Assembly: GCA_963800475.1 (NCBI GenBank)
Contig: CAWDAZ010000002.1
Coordinates: 1,178,001 to 1,242,000 of the forward strand
DNA length: 64,000 nucleotides
Reading direction: 5' to 3'
From: Palsa-465 sp963800475
GTDB lineage: Bacteria; Actinomycetota; Thermoleophilia; Solirubrobacterales; Solirubrobacteraceae
The notes under the pieces: model-generated
The model's input: only the letters and a program-made list of their open reading frames with translations
Database searches by the model: none
What the model was told of the DNA's origin: nothing
Shown here: in pieces, positions 1 through 7,442 of the stretch
Numbering within the stretch: the stretch's first letter is position 1
Layout: each line of letters starts with the position of its first letter
Translations under genes and position numbers: made by a program

Positions 1-1391
1 AGTAGCAGGGTGTGGCCGGTGGGGGCGGTGTCGAGCACGACGATCCGTTCGCGTGCGGCGTCGACGGTTCGCGCGAACGCGCGGAACACGGCGATTTCCT
101 CTGTGCACGGAGAGCGCAGGTCCTCTTCGAGCAGCGCGAGGCCTTGCTCGTCGAGCCCGCTCGCTGCGGCGAGAACCTCGTCGCTGTATCGGGCCGTTTC
201 GACGGCGGGGTCGATGCGGTCTACGAGCAGCCCGTCGGGTGCGGCGTGGGCGAGGGCGTCGGTGATGTGCGCGGCTGGGTCGGTCGTGGAGAGTGTGACG
301 TCGTGGCCTCGGTCGACCAGGGCGATTGCGATCGCGGCAGCGAGTGTCGTCTTGCCGGCGCCGCCCTTGCCCATCGTCATGATCACGCCGTTGCCGGCCG
401 CGTCGAGTTCATCAACGAGCTCGCTCAGGCCGGGAAGGTCAACGGCCGGGGCGTCAGCCCCCTCGGGGGGTGTGGAGGCGGCGGAGCCGGCGAGCTGCCG
501 CAGCGCCGAGAGTCCGGTGACGTCGCCGGCCACGAGGCACACGCCGGCCGCTGGCATCGTTGCCAGCTGTGTCGGCGCGCTGGCCAGTGCGGCGGCCTGT
601 CGCTGTGTGAACGCGGTGGCGGTCGGGTCCTCATCAGGGTCGTTCAGGAGCCCGTTGATCACGAGCCGGCGGTTGGTGACGCCGAGCGCGGCGAGCTCGG
701 CGCTGGCGCGGGCGGCCTCGCGCAGCGCGCTGCTCTCCGCGCGTGAGACGAGGATCAGCATTGTGCGCGCTGGATCGGCGAGCGTCGCGACCGCTGCGGC
801 GTACTGCTCGCGCTGGCGGTCCAGTCCGGCGAGCGGCCCCAGGCAGCTGGCGCCCGCCGGGTGCTCGTCGACGTAGCCGCTCCAAGCGCTCGGGAGCGTC
901 AGCAGCCGCAGCGTGTGGCCGGTCGGCGCGGTGTCGAAGAGGATGTGGTCGAACTCGGTCATCGCCTGCGGCGCGGTCAGGACCGCGGTGAACTCGTTGA
1001 AGGCGGCGACCTCGACGGTGCACGCCCCTGAGAGCTGCTCCTCCATGTTGTCGATCGCCGATTGCGGCAGCACCCCGCGGTAGGGGGCGACTGCGCGCTC
1101 TTTGAACGCCTCGGCCGCAGCCTCGGGGTCGAGGTTGGCAAGGAACAGGTCAGGTACTCCTGGGACCGGGGTGGGTTCCGGGCCGGCGTCGATACCGAAC
1201 ACGTCGTCGAGGTTGGAAGCGGGATCGGTCGAGACGACGAGCGCGCGCTTGCCGGCGTCCGCGAGGGCGAGCGCGATCGCACTGGCAGCCGTTGTCTTGC
1301 CGACCCCGCCCTTGCCGGTGAAGAACAGGTAGCGCGTGTCCCAGTTCGCCCACTCGAGGGCCGGGAGCGCGCCGGGTGCCGGGAGCGCCAT
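1..1391 (-). CDS. arsA: Arsenite-stimulated ATPase ArsA, 3' end beyond window
   Basis: ArsA is the cytosolic ATPase that receives As(III) from ArsD and energises an arsenite efflux pump. I read it directly from the reverse strand because no stop lies inside the window. The first P-loop (GKGGVGKTT) is at residues 26-34, and its DTAPTGHT signal-transduction motif near residue 153. A second P-loop (GKGGAGKTT) lies near residue 338 with a second DTAPTGHT near 455, so both pseudo-repeated halves are present. The three metalloid-binding cysteines of the family are visible as SGAC (C124), GASC (C183) and SPCTEE (C429). About 463 residues are in the window; the family is usually about 580. Its ATG overlaps the stop of the ArsM-ArsD gene (TGATG), so the two are translationally coupled. 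The pump partner here is probably the ACR3 protein encoded on the other arm. Confidence 0.93.
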   Translation of the reverse strand, partial: MALPAPGALPALEWANWDTRYLFFTGKGGVGKTTAASAIALALADAGKRALVVSTDPASNLDDVFGIDAGPEPTPVPGVPDLFLANLDPEAAAEAFKERAVAPYRGVLPQSAIDNMEEQLSGACTVEVAAFNEFTAVLTAPQAMTEFDHILFDTAPTGHTLRLLTLPSAWSGYVDEHPAGASCLGPLAGLDRQREQYAAAVATLADPARTMLILVSRAESSALREAARASAELAALGVTNRRLVINGLLNDPDEDPTATAFTQRQAAALASAPTQLATMPAAGVCLVAGDVTGLSALRQLAGSAASTPPEGADAPAVDLPGLSELVDELDAAGNGVIMTMGKGGAGKTTLAAAIAIALVDRGHDVTLSTTDPAAHITDALAHAAPDGLLVDRIDPAVETARYSDEVLAAASGLDEQGLALLEEDLRSPCTEEIAVFRAFARTVDAARERIVVLDTAPTGHTLL

Positions 1392-2704
1392 CAGCAGCAC
1401 TCGCCAGGTGCGCAGCCACAGCCGGCGGAGCTCACGGGGAGCTCGACCGGCTCCGCCTTGGCGGTCAGCAGGTCGGCGAGTTCCTCGCGTGAGGGGTAGC
1501 CGCCGTGGATCGCAATCTGGCCGTCGATCACCAGCGCTGGGAGTGCGTCCTCGCCGAAGGCGGCCATCAGGCCGGTGATCTTCGGGTTGGCAACGAACGC
1601 GTCGGGATCGGAGGACAGGTTGTGGCGGGTCACCTCGGCACCCTGGGCCTCGGCCCAGCGCAGGTCCTCGCGAACGTCGATCAGCTGCTGGTCCACGGAC
1701 GGGCCACACACACCCGTCTCACAACACATCGCCGGCTCATAGAGCTCGACACGATGAGCGCCGGCAGAAGTGCCTGCGGTGGTGTCGGGCTTGCGAGCCC
1801 GGATGACTGCCGCCGTCGCGTGCTCGTGAACGCGGTGGGTCTCGCGGATCTCGACATCGGTGAAGCCGGCGGCCTGAAGGCCCTCGCGAAATTCCTGCTC
1901 GGTCAGCGCCCCCGCGATGCAGCCCGTGTAAGCCGCCAGGTCCGCGCGCGTTGCCCCGTCCATGTCCGGGCTGGCGACCACGTCGGAGACCGCGAACCGC
2001 CCGCCCGGCTTGAGCACCCGCGCCGCCTCGGCGAACACCTTTGGCTTGTCGCCGGAGAGGTTCAGCACACAGTTCGAGACGATCACGTCCACGCAGCCGT
2101 CGCCAAGCGGGATCTCCTCGATGAACCCCTTGACGAACTCGACGTTCGCAACGCCGGCCTCGGCAGCGTTGGCGCGCGCGAGCTCGAGCATCTCGTCGGT
2201 CATGTCGAGACCGATCGCCTTCCCGGCCGGCCCGACGCGTCGCGCGCTGATCAGCACGTCCGCGCCGGCACCCGAGCCGAGGTCGAGCACGGTCTCTCCT
2301 TCGTGGAGATCGGCGACCGCGGTCGGGACCCCGCAACCGAGCGACGCCGCGACCGAAGAAGCGGTAGCGCCCTCGGCCTGCGCGTCGTCGTAGAGCGCGG
2401 CGCCGAAGACCTGCGTCTGGTCGGCGTCGGTCAAGGCGACCGGACCGCAGCACGGTCCAGAAGCCTGCTGCTCGGTGACGGCTCGCGCCGCCGCTGCGTA
2501 CTTGTCGCGCACGATCTCGCGGATCTCCTCAGAGCCCGCCGGCGTCGCGACCTCGGCCGTCTGGCCGTCCGAGCAGCCGCAGCTGCCGCTGGCCGCCGAG
2601 CTGCCGCAACATTCCTGCTTCTCCGTCGGCTCGCAACAGCTCGCCTGCGTGTCAGGGCCGCAACAGGCCGCAGTGGTCGTCGGATCGGTGGTCAGCTCAG
2701 CCAT
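1391..2704 (-). CDS. ArsM-ArsD fusion: arsenite methyltransferase joined to arsenic metallochaperone
   Basis: This single 437-aa frame joins two arsenic proteins. Residues about 60-305 are an ArsM-type SAM-dependent As(III) methyltransferase with motif VLDLGSGAGAD and the conserved cysteines in SLGCG (C124), SNCV (C212) and TGCI (C262). Residues about 318-437 are a complete ArsD-like metallochaperone: ELYEPAMCCETGVCG carries the CC/C triad (C327, C328, C333), and the tail has further Cys pairs (CGC and the final ECC). The N-terminal 45 residues are a Cys-rich segment with several CC and CGC groups and could be a metalloid-binding arm. I choose the ATG at 2704, which overlaps the upstream arsR stop by 13 nt; a longer frame to 2860 would run inside arsR. 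The reading frame is continuous, so the fusion is not a frameshift artefact. ArsD normally hands arsenite to ArsA, encoded next; here it could equally feed the methyltransferase domain. Confidence 0.9.
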   Translation of the reverse strand: MAELTTDPTTTAACCGPDTQASCCEPTEKQECCGSSAASGSCGCSDGQTAEVATPAGSEEIREIVRDKYAAAARAVTEQQASGPCCGPVALTDADQTQVFGAALYDDAQAEGATASSVAASLGCGVPTAVADLHEGETVLDLGSGAGADVLISARRVGPAGKAIGLDMTDEMLELARANAAEAGVANVEFVKGFIEEIPLGDGCVDVIVSNCVLNLSGDKPKVFAEAARVLKPGGRFAVSDVVASPDMDGATRADLAAYTGCIAGALTEQEFREGLQAAGFTDVEIRETHRVHEHATAAVIRARKPDTTAGTSAGAHRVELYEPAMCCETGVCGPSVDQQLIDVREDLRWAEAQGAEVTRHNLSSDPDAFVANPKITGLMAAFGEDALPALVIDGQIAIHGGYPSREELADLLTAKAEPVELPVSSAGCGCAPGECC

Positions 2705-3042
2705 GCGGTCAGCTCCTCGAGAGCGTCGGGGGAAACGGAGTAGTAGGCCCACTTGTGGCGGCGCTCGACCTCGACGAGGCCGGCGTCGACGAGTTTCTTG
2801 ATGTGGTGCGAGAGCAACGACTGATTGATGCCGAACAGCGGGATCAGCTCGCACTGGCACACCTGCTGCTCGCTGCGGCGCAGCACATCCACGATCTGCA
2901 CCCGCAACGGTTCCGCCAGCGCCTTCGCTACGGCGGCGATCCGCTCGGCATCGACCGAAGGATCAAGCCCGGCAGACGGGGCGCAACATTCGGCCGCGGC
3001 CGGACCAACAGGAACTGTGGGAAGAGAGGAAGTCATATCCAT
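2692..3042 (-). CDS. arsR: ArsR-family arsenic-responsive repressor (first copy)
   Basis: This 116-aa winged-helix repressor should bind its own operator and release on As(III). The DNA-binding helix-turn-helix lies around residues 60-85 (INQSLLSHHIKKLVDAG). Candidate metalloid ligands are an N-terminal Cys pair in AECCAP and the CxC in VCQCEL at the start of the recognition region, a combination reminiscent of CgArsR and E. coli ArsR sites. It is the first gene of the arsR, arsM-arsD, arsA arm and its stop overlaps the next start by 13 nt. Two in-frame ATGs (3042 and 3036) are possible; neither has a strong ribosome-binding site. It is closely similar to the second ArsR encoded just upstream, so the pair probably arose by duplication. 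Confidence 0.92.
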   Translation of the reverse strand: MDMTSSLPTVPVGPAAAECCAPSAGLDPSVDAERIAAVAKALAEPLRVQIVDVLRRSEQQVCQCELIPLFGINQSLLSHHIKKLVDAGLVEVERRHKWAYYSVSPDALEELTAWLS

Positions 3043-3160
3043 AAAGATTGGTTTGACCCCCGGACAACGCTAGCACGAGACGCGGGTCATATGAACGTTT
3101 CTTGATTTGAGCCTGCGCGCCAAGCGAGGAGAGGCCTTCCACGGCGAACCGGCGAATCGC

Positions 3161-3514
3161 TCAGCTCAGCCACCGCGAAAGCTCGGTCAGGGCGTCGGGC
3201 ATGACGTAGTAGTAGGCCCACAGCCCCTCGCGCTCTGAGCCGACGATCCCGGCCTGGCGCAGCACCTTGAGATGGTGCGAGACGGTCGGCTGCGAGAGGT
3301 CGAACAGCGGCACGAGCTCGCAGACGCAGACCTTGCCGGCGTGCTTGCGCAGCACGTCGACGAGCTGCAAGCGGACGGGGTCGCCGAGGGCTTTGGCGAT
3401 CGCTGCCATGCGCTGCGCCTGGTCGCGCTCGACGTCGGGGTAGACGATCGGCTCGCAGCATGGCTCGCCGGGCGGGCGCTTGGTCTTCGGGGTCAGTTCC
3501 AGATCGATCGACAT
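3161..3514 (-). CDS. arsR: ArsR-family arsenic-responsive repressor (second copy)
   Basis: This 117-aa ArsR/SmtB repressor resembles the first copy along its length. It has the N-terminal Cys pair GEPCCEP, the CxC site VCVCEL, and a helix-turn-helix LSQPTVSHHLKVL. It lies at the left edge of the 73-bp divergent region facing the first arsenate reductase gene, so it is well placed to control both arms. The ATG at 3514 sits seven bases after a TATACG box with a TTGACA box 17 bp upstream, and there is no Shine-Dalgarno sequence, so the transcript is probably leaderless. A 119-bp gap separates it from the first-copy arsR gene (start at 3042). Confidence 0.93.
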   Translation of the reverse strand: MSIDLELTPKTKRPPGEPCCEPIVYPDVERDQAQRMAAIAKALGDPVRLQLVDVLRKHAGKVCVCELVPLFDLSQPTVSHHLKVLRQAGIVGSEREGLWAYYYVMPDALTELSRWLS

Positions 3515-3517
3515 CTA

Positions 3518-3551
3518 TATACGTATACCGATTGAACTGATGATTGTCAAT
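3518..3551 (-). promoter_or_regulatory. Divergent ars promoter/operator: -35, -10 and inverted repeats
   Basis: On the minus strand TTGACA (3550-3545) and TATACG (3527-3522) are separated by 17 bp and point at the ATG at 3514. TATACGTATA at 3518-3527 is a perfect 10-bp palindrome covering the -10. ATTGA (3531-3535) and TCAAT (3547-3551) form a further inverted repeat spanning the -35. Both are plausible ArsR operators; the assignment is inference. Confidence 0.6.
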
Positions 3552-3587
3552 GGATAGACTGCGGGCACGTTGCCCAGGAGGTCTCCA

Positions 3588-4229
3588 GTGCCCGTGTCGA
3601 TGACCCCTCTGCTGCGCGGGTGCCTCGCGGTCACGGTCGCTGTGCTGTCGGACGAGTTCCGCGGTGTGTTCTCCGGCGAGACCGTCGCCCGTTACGTGAC
3701 GGCGTCCTACGTGCAGATCGGTGACCGGCTGACCGTCGGCCCGAACTTCTTTCCCGTGATCATCGAGCGGTTCGCGCGCGAGCAACTGTGGGCGGTCGCG
3801 CAGGCCGACGGGATCGTCGAGAAGCCGCTACCCGAGCTGCTGTTCGTCTGTGAACACAACGCGGGGCGCAGTCAGATGGCGGCCGCGCTCGCGCACCACC
3901 TGTCCAACGGGTGGGTCGGGGTGCGCTCGGCTGGCTCCCGTCCTGATGAGGAGATCGACCCGGTTGTGGTCGAGGCGATGAGCGAGCTCGGCATCGATGT
4001 CACGCAGGAGTTCCCGAAGCCGTTGACCGACGAGGTGCTGCGCGCCGCCGACGTGGTGGTCACGCTCGGGTGCGGCGATGCGTGCGCGGTGTACCCCGGC
4101 AAGCGCTATGTCGACTGGGCGGTGTGCGACCCGGCGGGGCAGCCGTTGGAGGTCGTGCGCCGGATCCGCTACGAGCTCTACCACCACGTTCGCGAGCTGC
4201 TCGACGCGCTCGAGCCGCGCGACGCCTGA
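3588..4229 (+). CDS. arsC: Arsenate reductase (LMW-phosphatase type) with N-terminal three-helix domain
   Basis: The enzyme reduces arsenate to arsenite so that it can be exported or methylated. From about residue 80 there is a low-molecular-weight-phosphatase ArsC domain with the P-loop CEHNAGR, the resolving cysteines in LGCGDACAVYP, and the DPAG segment, as in thioredoxin-linked ArsC. The first 75 residues are an all-helical domain (SDEFRGVFSGETVARYV) like the three-helix bundle found on some actinobacterial arsenate reductases. I choose GTG 3588 because AGGAGG lies at 3576-3581, six bases upstream; an in-frame TTG at 3570 would put that ribosome-binding site inside the gene. It heads the rightward arsenic operon. 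The same helical domain recurs at the C-terminus of the second ArsC, a permuted order. Confidence 0.9.
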   Translation: MPVSMTPLLRGCLAVTVAVLSDEFRGVFSGETVARYVTASYVQIGDRLTVGPNFFPVIIERFAREQLWAVAQADGIVEKPLPELLFVCEHNAGRSQMAAALAHHLSNGWVGVRSAGSRPDEEIDPVVVEAMSELGIDVTQEFPKPLTDEVLRAADVVVTLGCGDACAVYPGKRYVDWAVCDPAGQPLEVVRRIRYELYHHVRELLDALEPRDA

Positions 4230-4252
4230 TCAATCAACATGGACTACCGGGA

Positions 4253-4984
4253 GTGAGCACGTTGAACCGAGTGGCAGTCATCACCGATATCCACGGCAAT
4301 CTGCCGGCGCTGGAGGCGAGCCTCGACGCGATCGATCAGATCGGCGTCGATCAGATCTACTGCGGCGGCGATCTCGTCGGCTATGGCCCGTACCCGAACG
4401 AGGTGTGCGCACTGATCGAGGAGCGGGAGATCCCGACGATCTATGGCAACTACGACTACGCGATCGGCCGCGAGCTGGACGACTGCGGCTGCGCATATGT
4501 GACCCAGCACGACCGTGAGCTCGGCCAGCGGTCGGTCGCGTGGACGCTTGCGAACACCGACGAGCGCGCCAAGGACTTCATGCGCGCGCTGCCGTTCGAT
4601 CTGCGCTTCGAGCTCGGCGACGTCCCGATCCATCTGGTGCATGGCTCGCCGCGGAAGGTCAACGAGTACCTGTTCGAGGACAAGCCCGCGAGCCTGTACG
4701 AGCGGCTCGCCGCGGCCGAGGAGGCGCGGTTGCTGGTGTTCGGGCACACCCACAAGCCGTGGGTGCACACATACGGTGGGGTGTTGTTCGTCAACTGCGG
4801 GTCTGTTGGCAAGCCGAAGGACGGTGACCGGCGGTGCGCGTTCGCGATCCTCGAGCTCGACGCCGCCGGCGAGGTGCAGGTGTCGATCGAGCGGGTCCCA
4901 TACGACGCCGAGGCGGTCGCCCGCGAGGTCGAGGCGGCCGGGCTCCCGGGCGAGTACGCCGTCAAGCTCGTCGCCGCCGCATGA
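4253..4984 (+). CDS. Calcineurin-like metallophosphoesterase (YfcE/MJ0936-like)
   Basis: This 243-aa protein has the ordered metal-binding motifs of small calcineurin-like phosphodiesterases: TDIHGN near the start, GGDLVGYG, YGNYD, a central VHGSP, and GHTHKP near residue 165. The family hydrolyses phosphodiesters or phosphomonoesters with a two-metal centre; the substrate here is unknown. It lies 23 bp after the first arsC and 16 bp before the second, inside the arsenic operon. An arsenic-linked role, for example repairing arseno-nucleotide or other arsenylated metabolites, is only a guess. The start is uncertain: GTG 4253 or TTG 4262, the latter nine bases after GGGAG. A longer upstream frame overlaps arsC and is unlikely to be translated. 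Confidence 0.87.
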   Translation: MSTLNRVAVITDIHGNLPALEASLDAIDQIGVDQIYCGGDLVGYGPYPNEVCALIEEREIPTIYGNYDYAIGRELDDCGCAYVTQHDRELGQRSVAWTLANTDERAKDFMRALPFDLRFELGDVPIHLVHGSPRKVNEYLFEDKPASLYERLAAAEEARLLVFGHTHKPWVHTYGGVLFVNCGSVGKPKDGDRRCAFAILELDAAGEVQVSIERVPYDAEAVAREVEAAGLPGEYAVKLVAAA

Positions 4985-5000
4985 CCAAGGAGATGAAGAG

Positions 5001-5624
5001 ATGAAGTACGTGTTGTTCGTCTGCACGCACAACGCGGGGCGCTCGCAGATGGCCCGGGCGCTGTTCGAGCGCTACGCCCCCGAGGACGTCCGCGCCGAGT
5101 CCGCCGGCTCGGACCCGGCCCGCCAGCTGTGGCCGGAGGTGATCGAGGTGATGCGCGAGCTCGACATCGACCTGTCGGGACACAAGCCCAAGAAGCTGAC
5201 CATCGAGATGCAGCTGCACGCCGACTGGGCGATCACGATGGGGTGCGGGGACGCCTGCCCGTACGTTCCGACCACGGTCGACGACTGGAACATCCCCGAC
5301 CCGGCGGGCCGGCCGATCAACGAGGTCCGCGAGATCCGCGACACGATCGACGAGCGCGTCAAGGAGCTTGCGACCGAGAAGGTCGACGCGATCCGTGACG
5401 ACGGGACCTCCCACCGCTGGCGCCTGGCGAAGCTGCTGCCGCAGCTGATCGACGAGTTCGGCGAGACCCGTTCGCCGGAGGTGATCCGCGGGTGCGCGGA
5501 CCGGATCCTCGATGACTACGACGACGTCCCGGTCCGCAGCCACATCTTCACGCTGGCGCACAAACGGGCCCGCGACTGCCTGCGCCGGGAGCACTGCGAC
5601 GTCCTCGAGCCGGCGGAGCGCTAG
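5001..5624 (+). CDS. arsC: Arsenate reductase with C-terminal three-helix domain
   Basis: Residues 1-130 are a low-molecular-weight-phosphatase-type arsenate reductase: P-loop CTHNAGR, resolving-cysteine segment MGCGDACPYVP and PDPAG. The last 65 residues or so (from about RWRLAKLLPQLIDEFG) are an all-alpha domain that resembles the N-terminal domain of the first ArsC of this operon. ATG 5001 is preceded by AAGGAG at 4987-4992. It follows the metallophosphoesterase by 16 bp and precedes the aquaporin by 2 bp, so it is part of one operon. The helical domain probably mediates dimerisation; that is inferred from annotation of similar domains and is not visible in the sequence. Confidence 0.9.
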   Translation: MKYVLFVCTHNAGRSQMARALFERYAPEDVRAESAGSDPARQLWPEVIEVMRELDIDLSGHKPKKLTIEMQLHADWAITMGCGDACPYVPTTVDDWNIPDPAGRPINEVREIRDTIDERVKELATEKVDAIRDDGTSHRWRLAKLLPQLIDEFGETRSPEVIRGCADRILDDYDDVPVRSHIFTLAHKRARDCLRREHCDVLEPAER

Positions 5625-5626
5625 CG

Positions 5627-6364
5627 ATGGACCGCAGCCTCAGCCTGTGGCGACGAGCCGGCGCCGAAGCGCTCGCCGCGTTCGCGCTGGTGTTCGCCGG
5701 CTGCGGCGCGATCATCGCCAACCAGCACTACCATGGGGCGCTCGGGTCGGTCGGGATCAGCCTCGTGTTCGGGCTGATCATCATGGTCATGATCTACGCC
5801 ACCGGTCACCTGTCGGGGGCGCACATCAACCCGTCGGTGACGATCGCGTTCACGCTCACCCGTCACTTCTCCCCGCGCGACGCGATTGCCTATATCGCCG
5901 CGCAGCTCACGGGCGCCACGCTCGCTGCGTTGGTGCTGCTCGGCGTCTGGCCGAGCAGGCCCGCGCACCTCGGCGCGACCGTTCCCACGGTCGCGGCGGG
6001 CAGCGCGTTCCTGTATGAGGCGATCCTGACGGCGTTCCTGATGTTCGTGATCATGGCCGTCGCGACCGACACGCGCGCGGTCGGGGCGGCGGCGGCGATC
6101 GCGATCGGCGGGGTGATCGGCCTCGACGCGCTGTTCGGCGGACCGGTCACCGGCGCGTCGATGAACCCCGCCCGCTCGTTCGGACCGGCGCTCGTCTCCG
6201 GCACGTGGACCGACTTCTGGGTATACGTCGCGGGACCGATCGTGGGAGCGGCGGTCGGCGCGCTCGCCTATCAGCTCGTTCGCGGTGAGCATCCGCCGCG
6301 GACTGTCCACCGCGATGTCGAGGAGCAGCGCGATACCGCACGTTCTGTTCGTCTGCCTGCGTAA
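5627..6364 (+). CDS. Aquaporin / MIP-family channel of the ars operon (AqpS-like)
   Basis: A 245-aa membrane channel with six predicted hydrophobic segments and the two half-helix motifs of the MIP family: HINPSVT in the first half (NPS instead of the usual NPA) and MNPARSF in the second. AqpS-type aquaglyceroporins in ars operons allow As(OH)3 to flow out of the cell down its gradient after arsenate reduction. Its position between two arsenate reductase genes fits that role. The ATG is two bases after the preceding stop. The C-terminal tail is soluble, and the next arsC starts inside it, so the last 50 nt are shared. Confidence 0.92.
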   Translation: MDRSLSLWRRAGAEALAAFALVFAGCGAIIANQHYHGALGSVGISLVFGLIIMVMIYATGHLSGAHINPSVTIAFTLTRHFSPRDAIAYIAAQLTGATLAALVLLGVWPSRPAHLGATVPTVAAGSAFLYEAILTAFLMFVIMAVATDTRAVGAAAAIAIGGVIGLDALFGGPVTGASMNPARSFGPALVSGTWTDFWVYVAGPIVGAAVGALAYQLVRGEHPPRTVHRDVEEQRDTARSVRLPA

Positions 6365-6731
6365 CGCCGGCCGCTCGCAGATGAGCCAGGCGCTGTTCGA
6401 GCGGGCCGCCGACGGCCGGCACACCGCCGCCTCCGCCGGCACCACGCCAGCGGAGCGCGTGCACCCCGCGGTCGTCGAGGTGATGCGCGAGCTCGGCATC
6501 GATCTCGCCGACCGCCGCCCCCAGCTGCTCACGCGCGAGCTCGCCGAGCAGGCCGACGTGGTCGTGACGATGGGCTGCGGCGATCAATGCCCGTTCATAC
6601 CGGGCAAGCGCTACATCGACTGGGAGCTCCAGGACCCAGAGGGGCGGCCGGTCGACGAGGTTCGCGCCACCCGCGATGAGATCGCTCGCCGCGTGCAGCG
6701 GCTGCTCGCAGAGCTCAGCGCTTCCTCCTGA
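6315..6731 (+). CDS. arsC: Arsenate reductase, single-domain LMW-phosphatase type
   Basis: This third reductase is about 138 aa and lacks the helical domain of the other two. It has the P-loop CLRNAGR, the segment MGCGDQCPFIPG with the resolving cysteines, and QDPEG. I prefer the ATG at 6315; a GTG at 6285 in the same frame lies further inside the aquaporin gene. Either way its start overlaps the aquaporin gene, implying coupled translation. Having three arsC genes in one operon is unusual and may reflect different reductant partners. Confidence 0.9.
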   Translation: MSRSSAIPHVLFVCLRNAGRSQMSQALFERAADGRHTAASAGTTPAERVHPAVVEVMRELGIDLADRRPQLLTRELAEQADVVVTMGCGDQCPFIPGKRYIDWELQDPEGRPVDEVRATRDEIARRVQRLLAELSASS

Positions 6732-6800
6732 GCGCCGCAGATATCGGTAGTTACCCGGGCGCCGATCGGTGGGCAGCGCGGATGGCACCGCCGCGCTCGG

Positions 6801-6827
6801 TTCTTATCGTTGGTTTGCGATGAAGAA
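6801..6827. promoter_or_regulatory. Inverted repeat upstream of the second half of the ars operon
   Basis: TTCTTATCG (6801-6809) and CGATGAAGAA (6818-6827) are inverted copies with one bulged base. They lie in the 139-bp gap before the gene at 6871, the only sizeable gap in the operon. A binding site for the ArsR encoded at 7092 is possible; no clear promoter boxes were found. Confidence 0.3.
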
Positions 6828-6870
6828 TGATGCGTCGGCTGTCGTTTGCGCCCCGCTGAAGGAGGCGACG

Positions 6871-7095
6871 ATGAACTGCTACGAGTGCGCAATCCAAGGG
6901 GAGGGCGTCCCCGCGGTCGCGACCTGTACTCACTGCGGCGTCGGGATGTGCCTCGAGCACTTCCAGGCAGAGCAGGACTACCGCGTCGGCGGCACGACCT
7001 ACGGAAGCCGCCACGACATGGGCACGAAGCCGAGTGCGAGCGCCGCGACGCACTCCAACGGACATTCGCTGCACTGGCATAGAGCGGCCACGTGA
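6871..7095 (+). CDS. Small Cys-rich protein, DUF2180-like (first copy)
   Basis: This 74-aa protein begins MNCYECAIQGEG and has CTHCGVGMCLEHF, giving CxxC pairs typical of a small zinc-binding DUF2180-like fold. ATG 6871 has AAGGAGG at 6859-6865; a longer frame starting at 6769 lacks such a site. The C-terminus is His-rich (HSNGHSLHWH). It overlaps the downstream arsR by four bases (GTGA). Its function is unknown; a metal- or metalloid-binding accessory role is inferred from the context and the Cys content. Confidence 0.75.
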   Translation: MNCYECAIQGEGVPAVATCTHCGVGMCLEHFQAEQDYRVGGTTYGSRHDMGTKPSASAATHSNGHSLHWHRAAT

Positions 7096-7442
7096 GCGCA
7101 ACCCGCACCCAAGTAGCGCCGCCCGAGGAGAGCCTGGACACGGAGTTCGGCTTGCTCGCGAAGGCACTCGGGCATCCAGCACGCGTGCGGATCATGCGGC
7201 TGCTGCTCGCGCGAGACTCATGTTTCTGCGGCGAGATCGTCGAGCAGGTGCCTCTCGCGCAGGCGACCGTGTCCCAGCATCTGAAGGTGCTCAAGGACGC
7301 CGGTCTGATCGAAGGCGAGATCAACGGGTCACGCACCTGCTACTGCGCGAACCGTGGGCGCCTCACGCGACTGAGCGATCTCCTCGGCGTGGTCCTTGCC
7401 GACACTGTCGAGCTGGAGGACGATCGCTGTGGCTGTCGCTGA
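7092..7442 (+). CDS. ArsR/SmtB-family repressor (third copy, different subtype)
   Basis: A 116-aa winged-helix regulator with the recognition helix in LAQATVSQHLKVL. Candidate metal ligands differ from the first two ArsR proteins: SCFCGE before the helix-turn-helix, TCYC after it, and a C-terminal DDRCGCR. It starts with GTG overlapping the preceding stop and its end overlaps the ACR3 gene start by 14 bp. It probably autoregulates the second half of the rightward operon in response to As(III) or a related thiophilic ion. Confidence 0.88.
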   Translation: MSATRTQVAPPEESLDTEFGLLAKALGHPARVRIMRLLLARDSCFCGEIVEQVPLAQATVSQHLKVLKDAGLIEGEINGSRTCYCANRGRLTRLSDLLGVVLADTVELEDDRCGCR

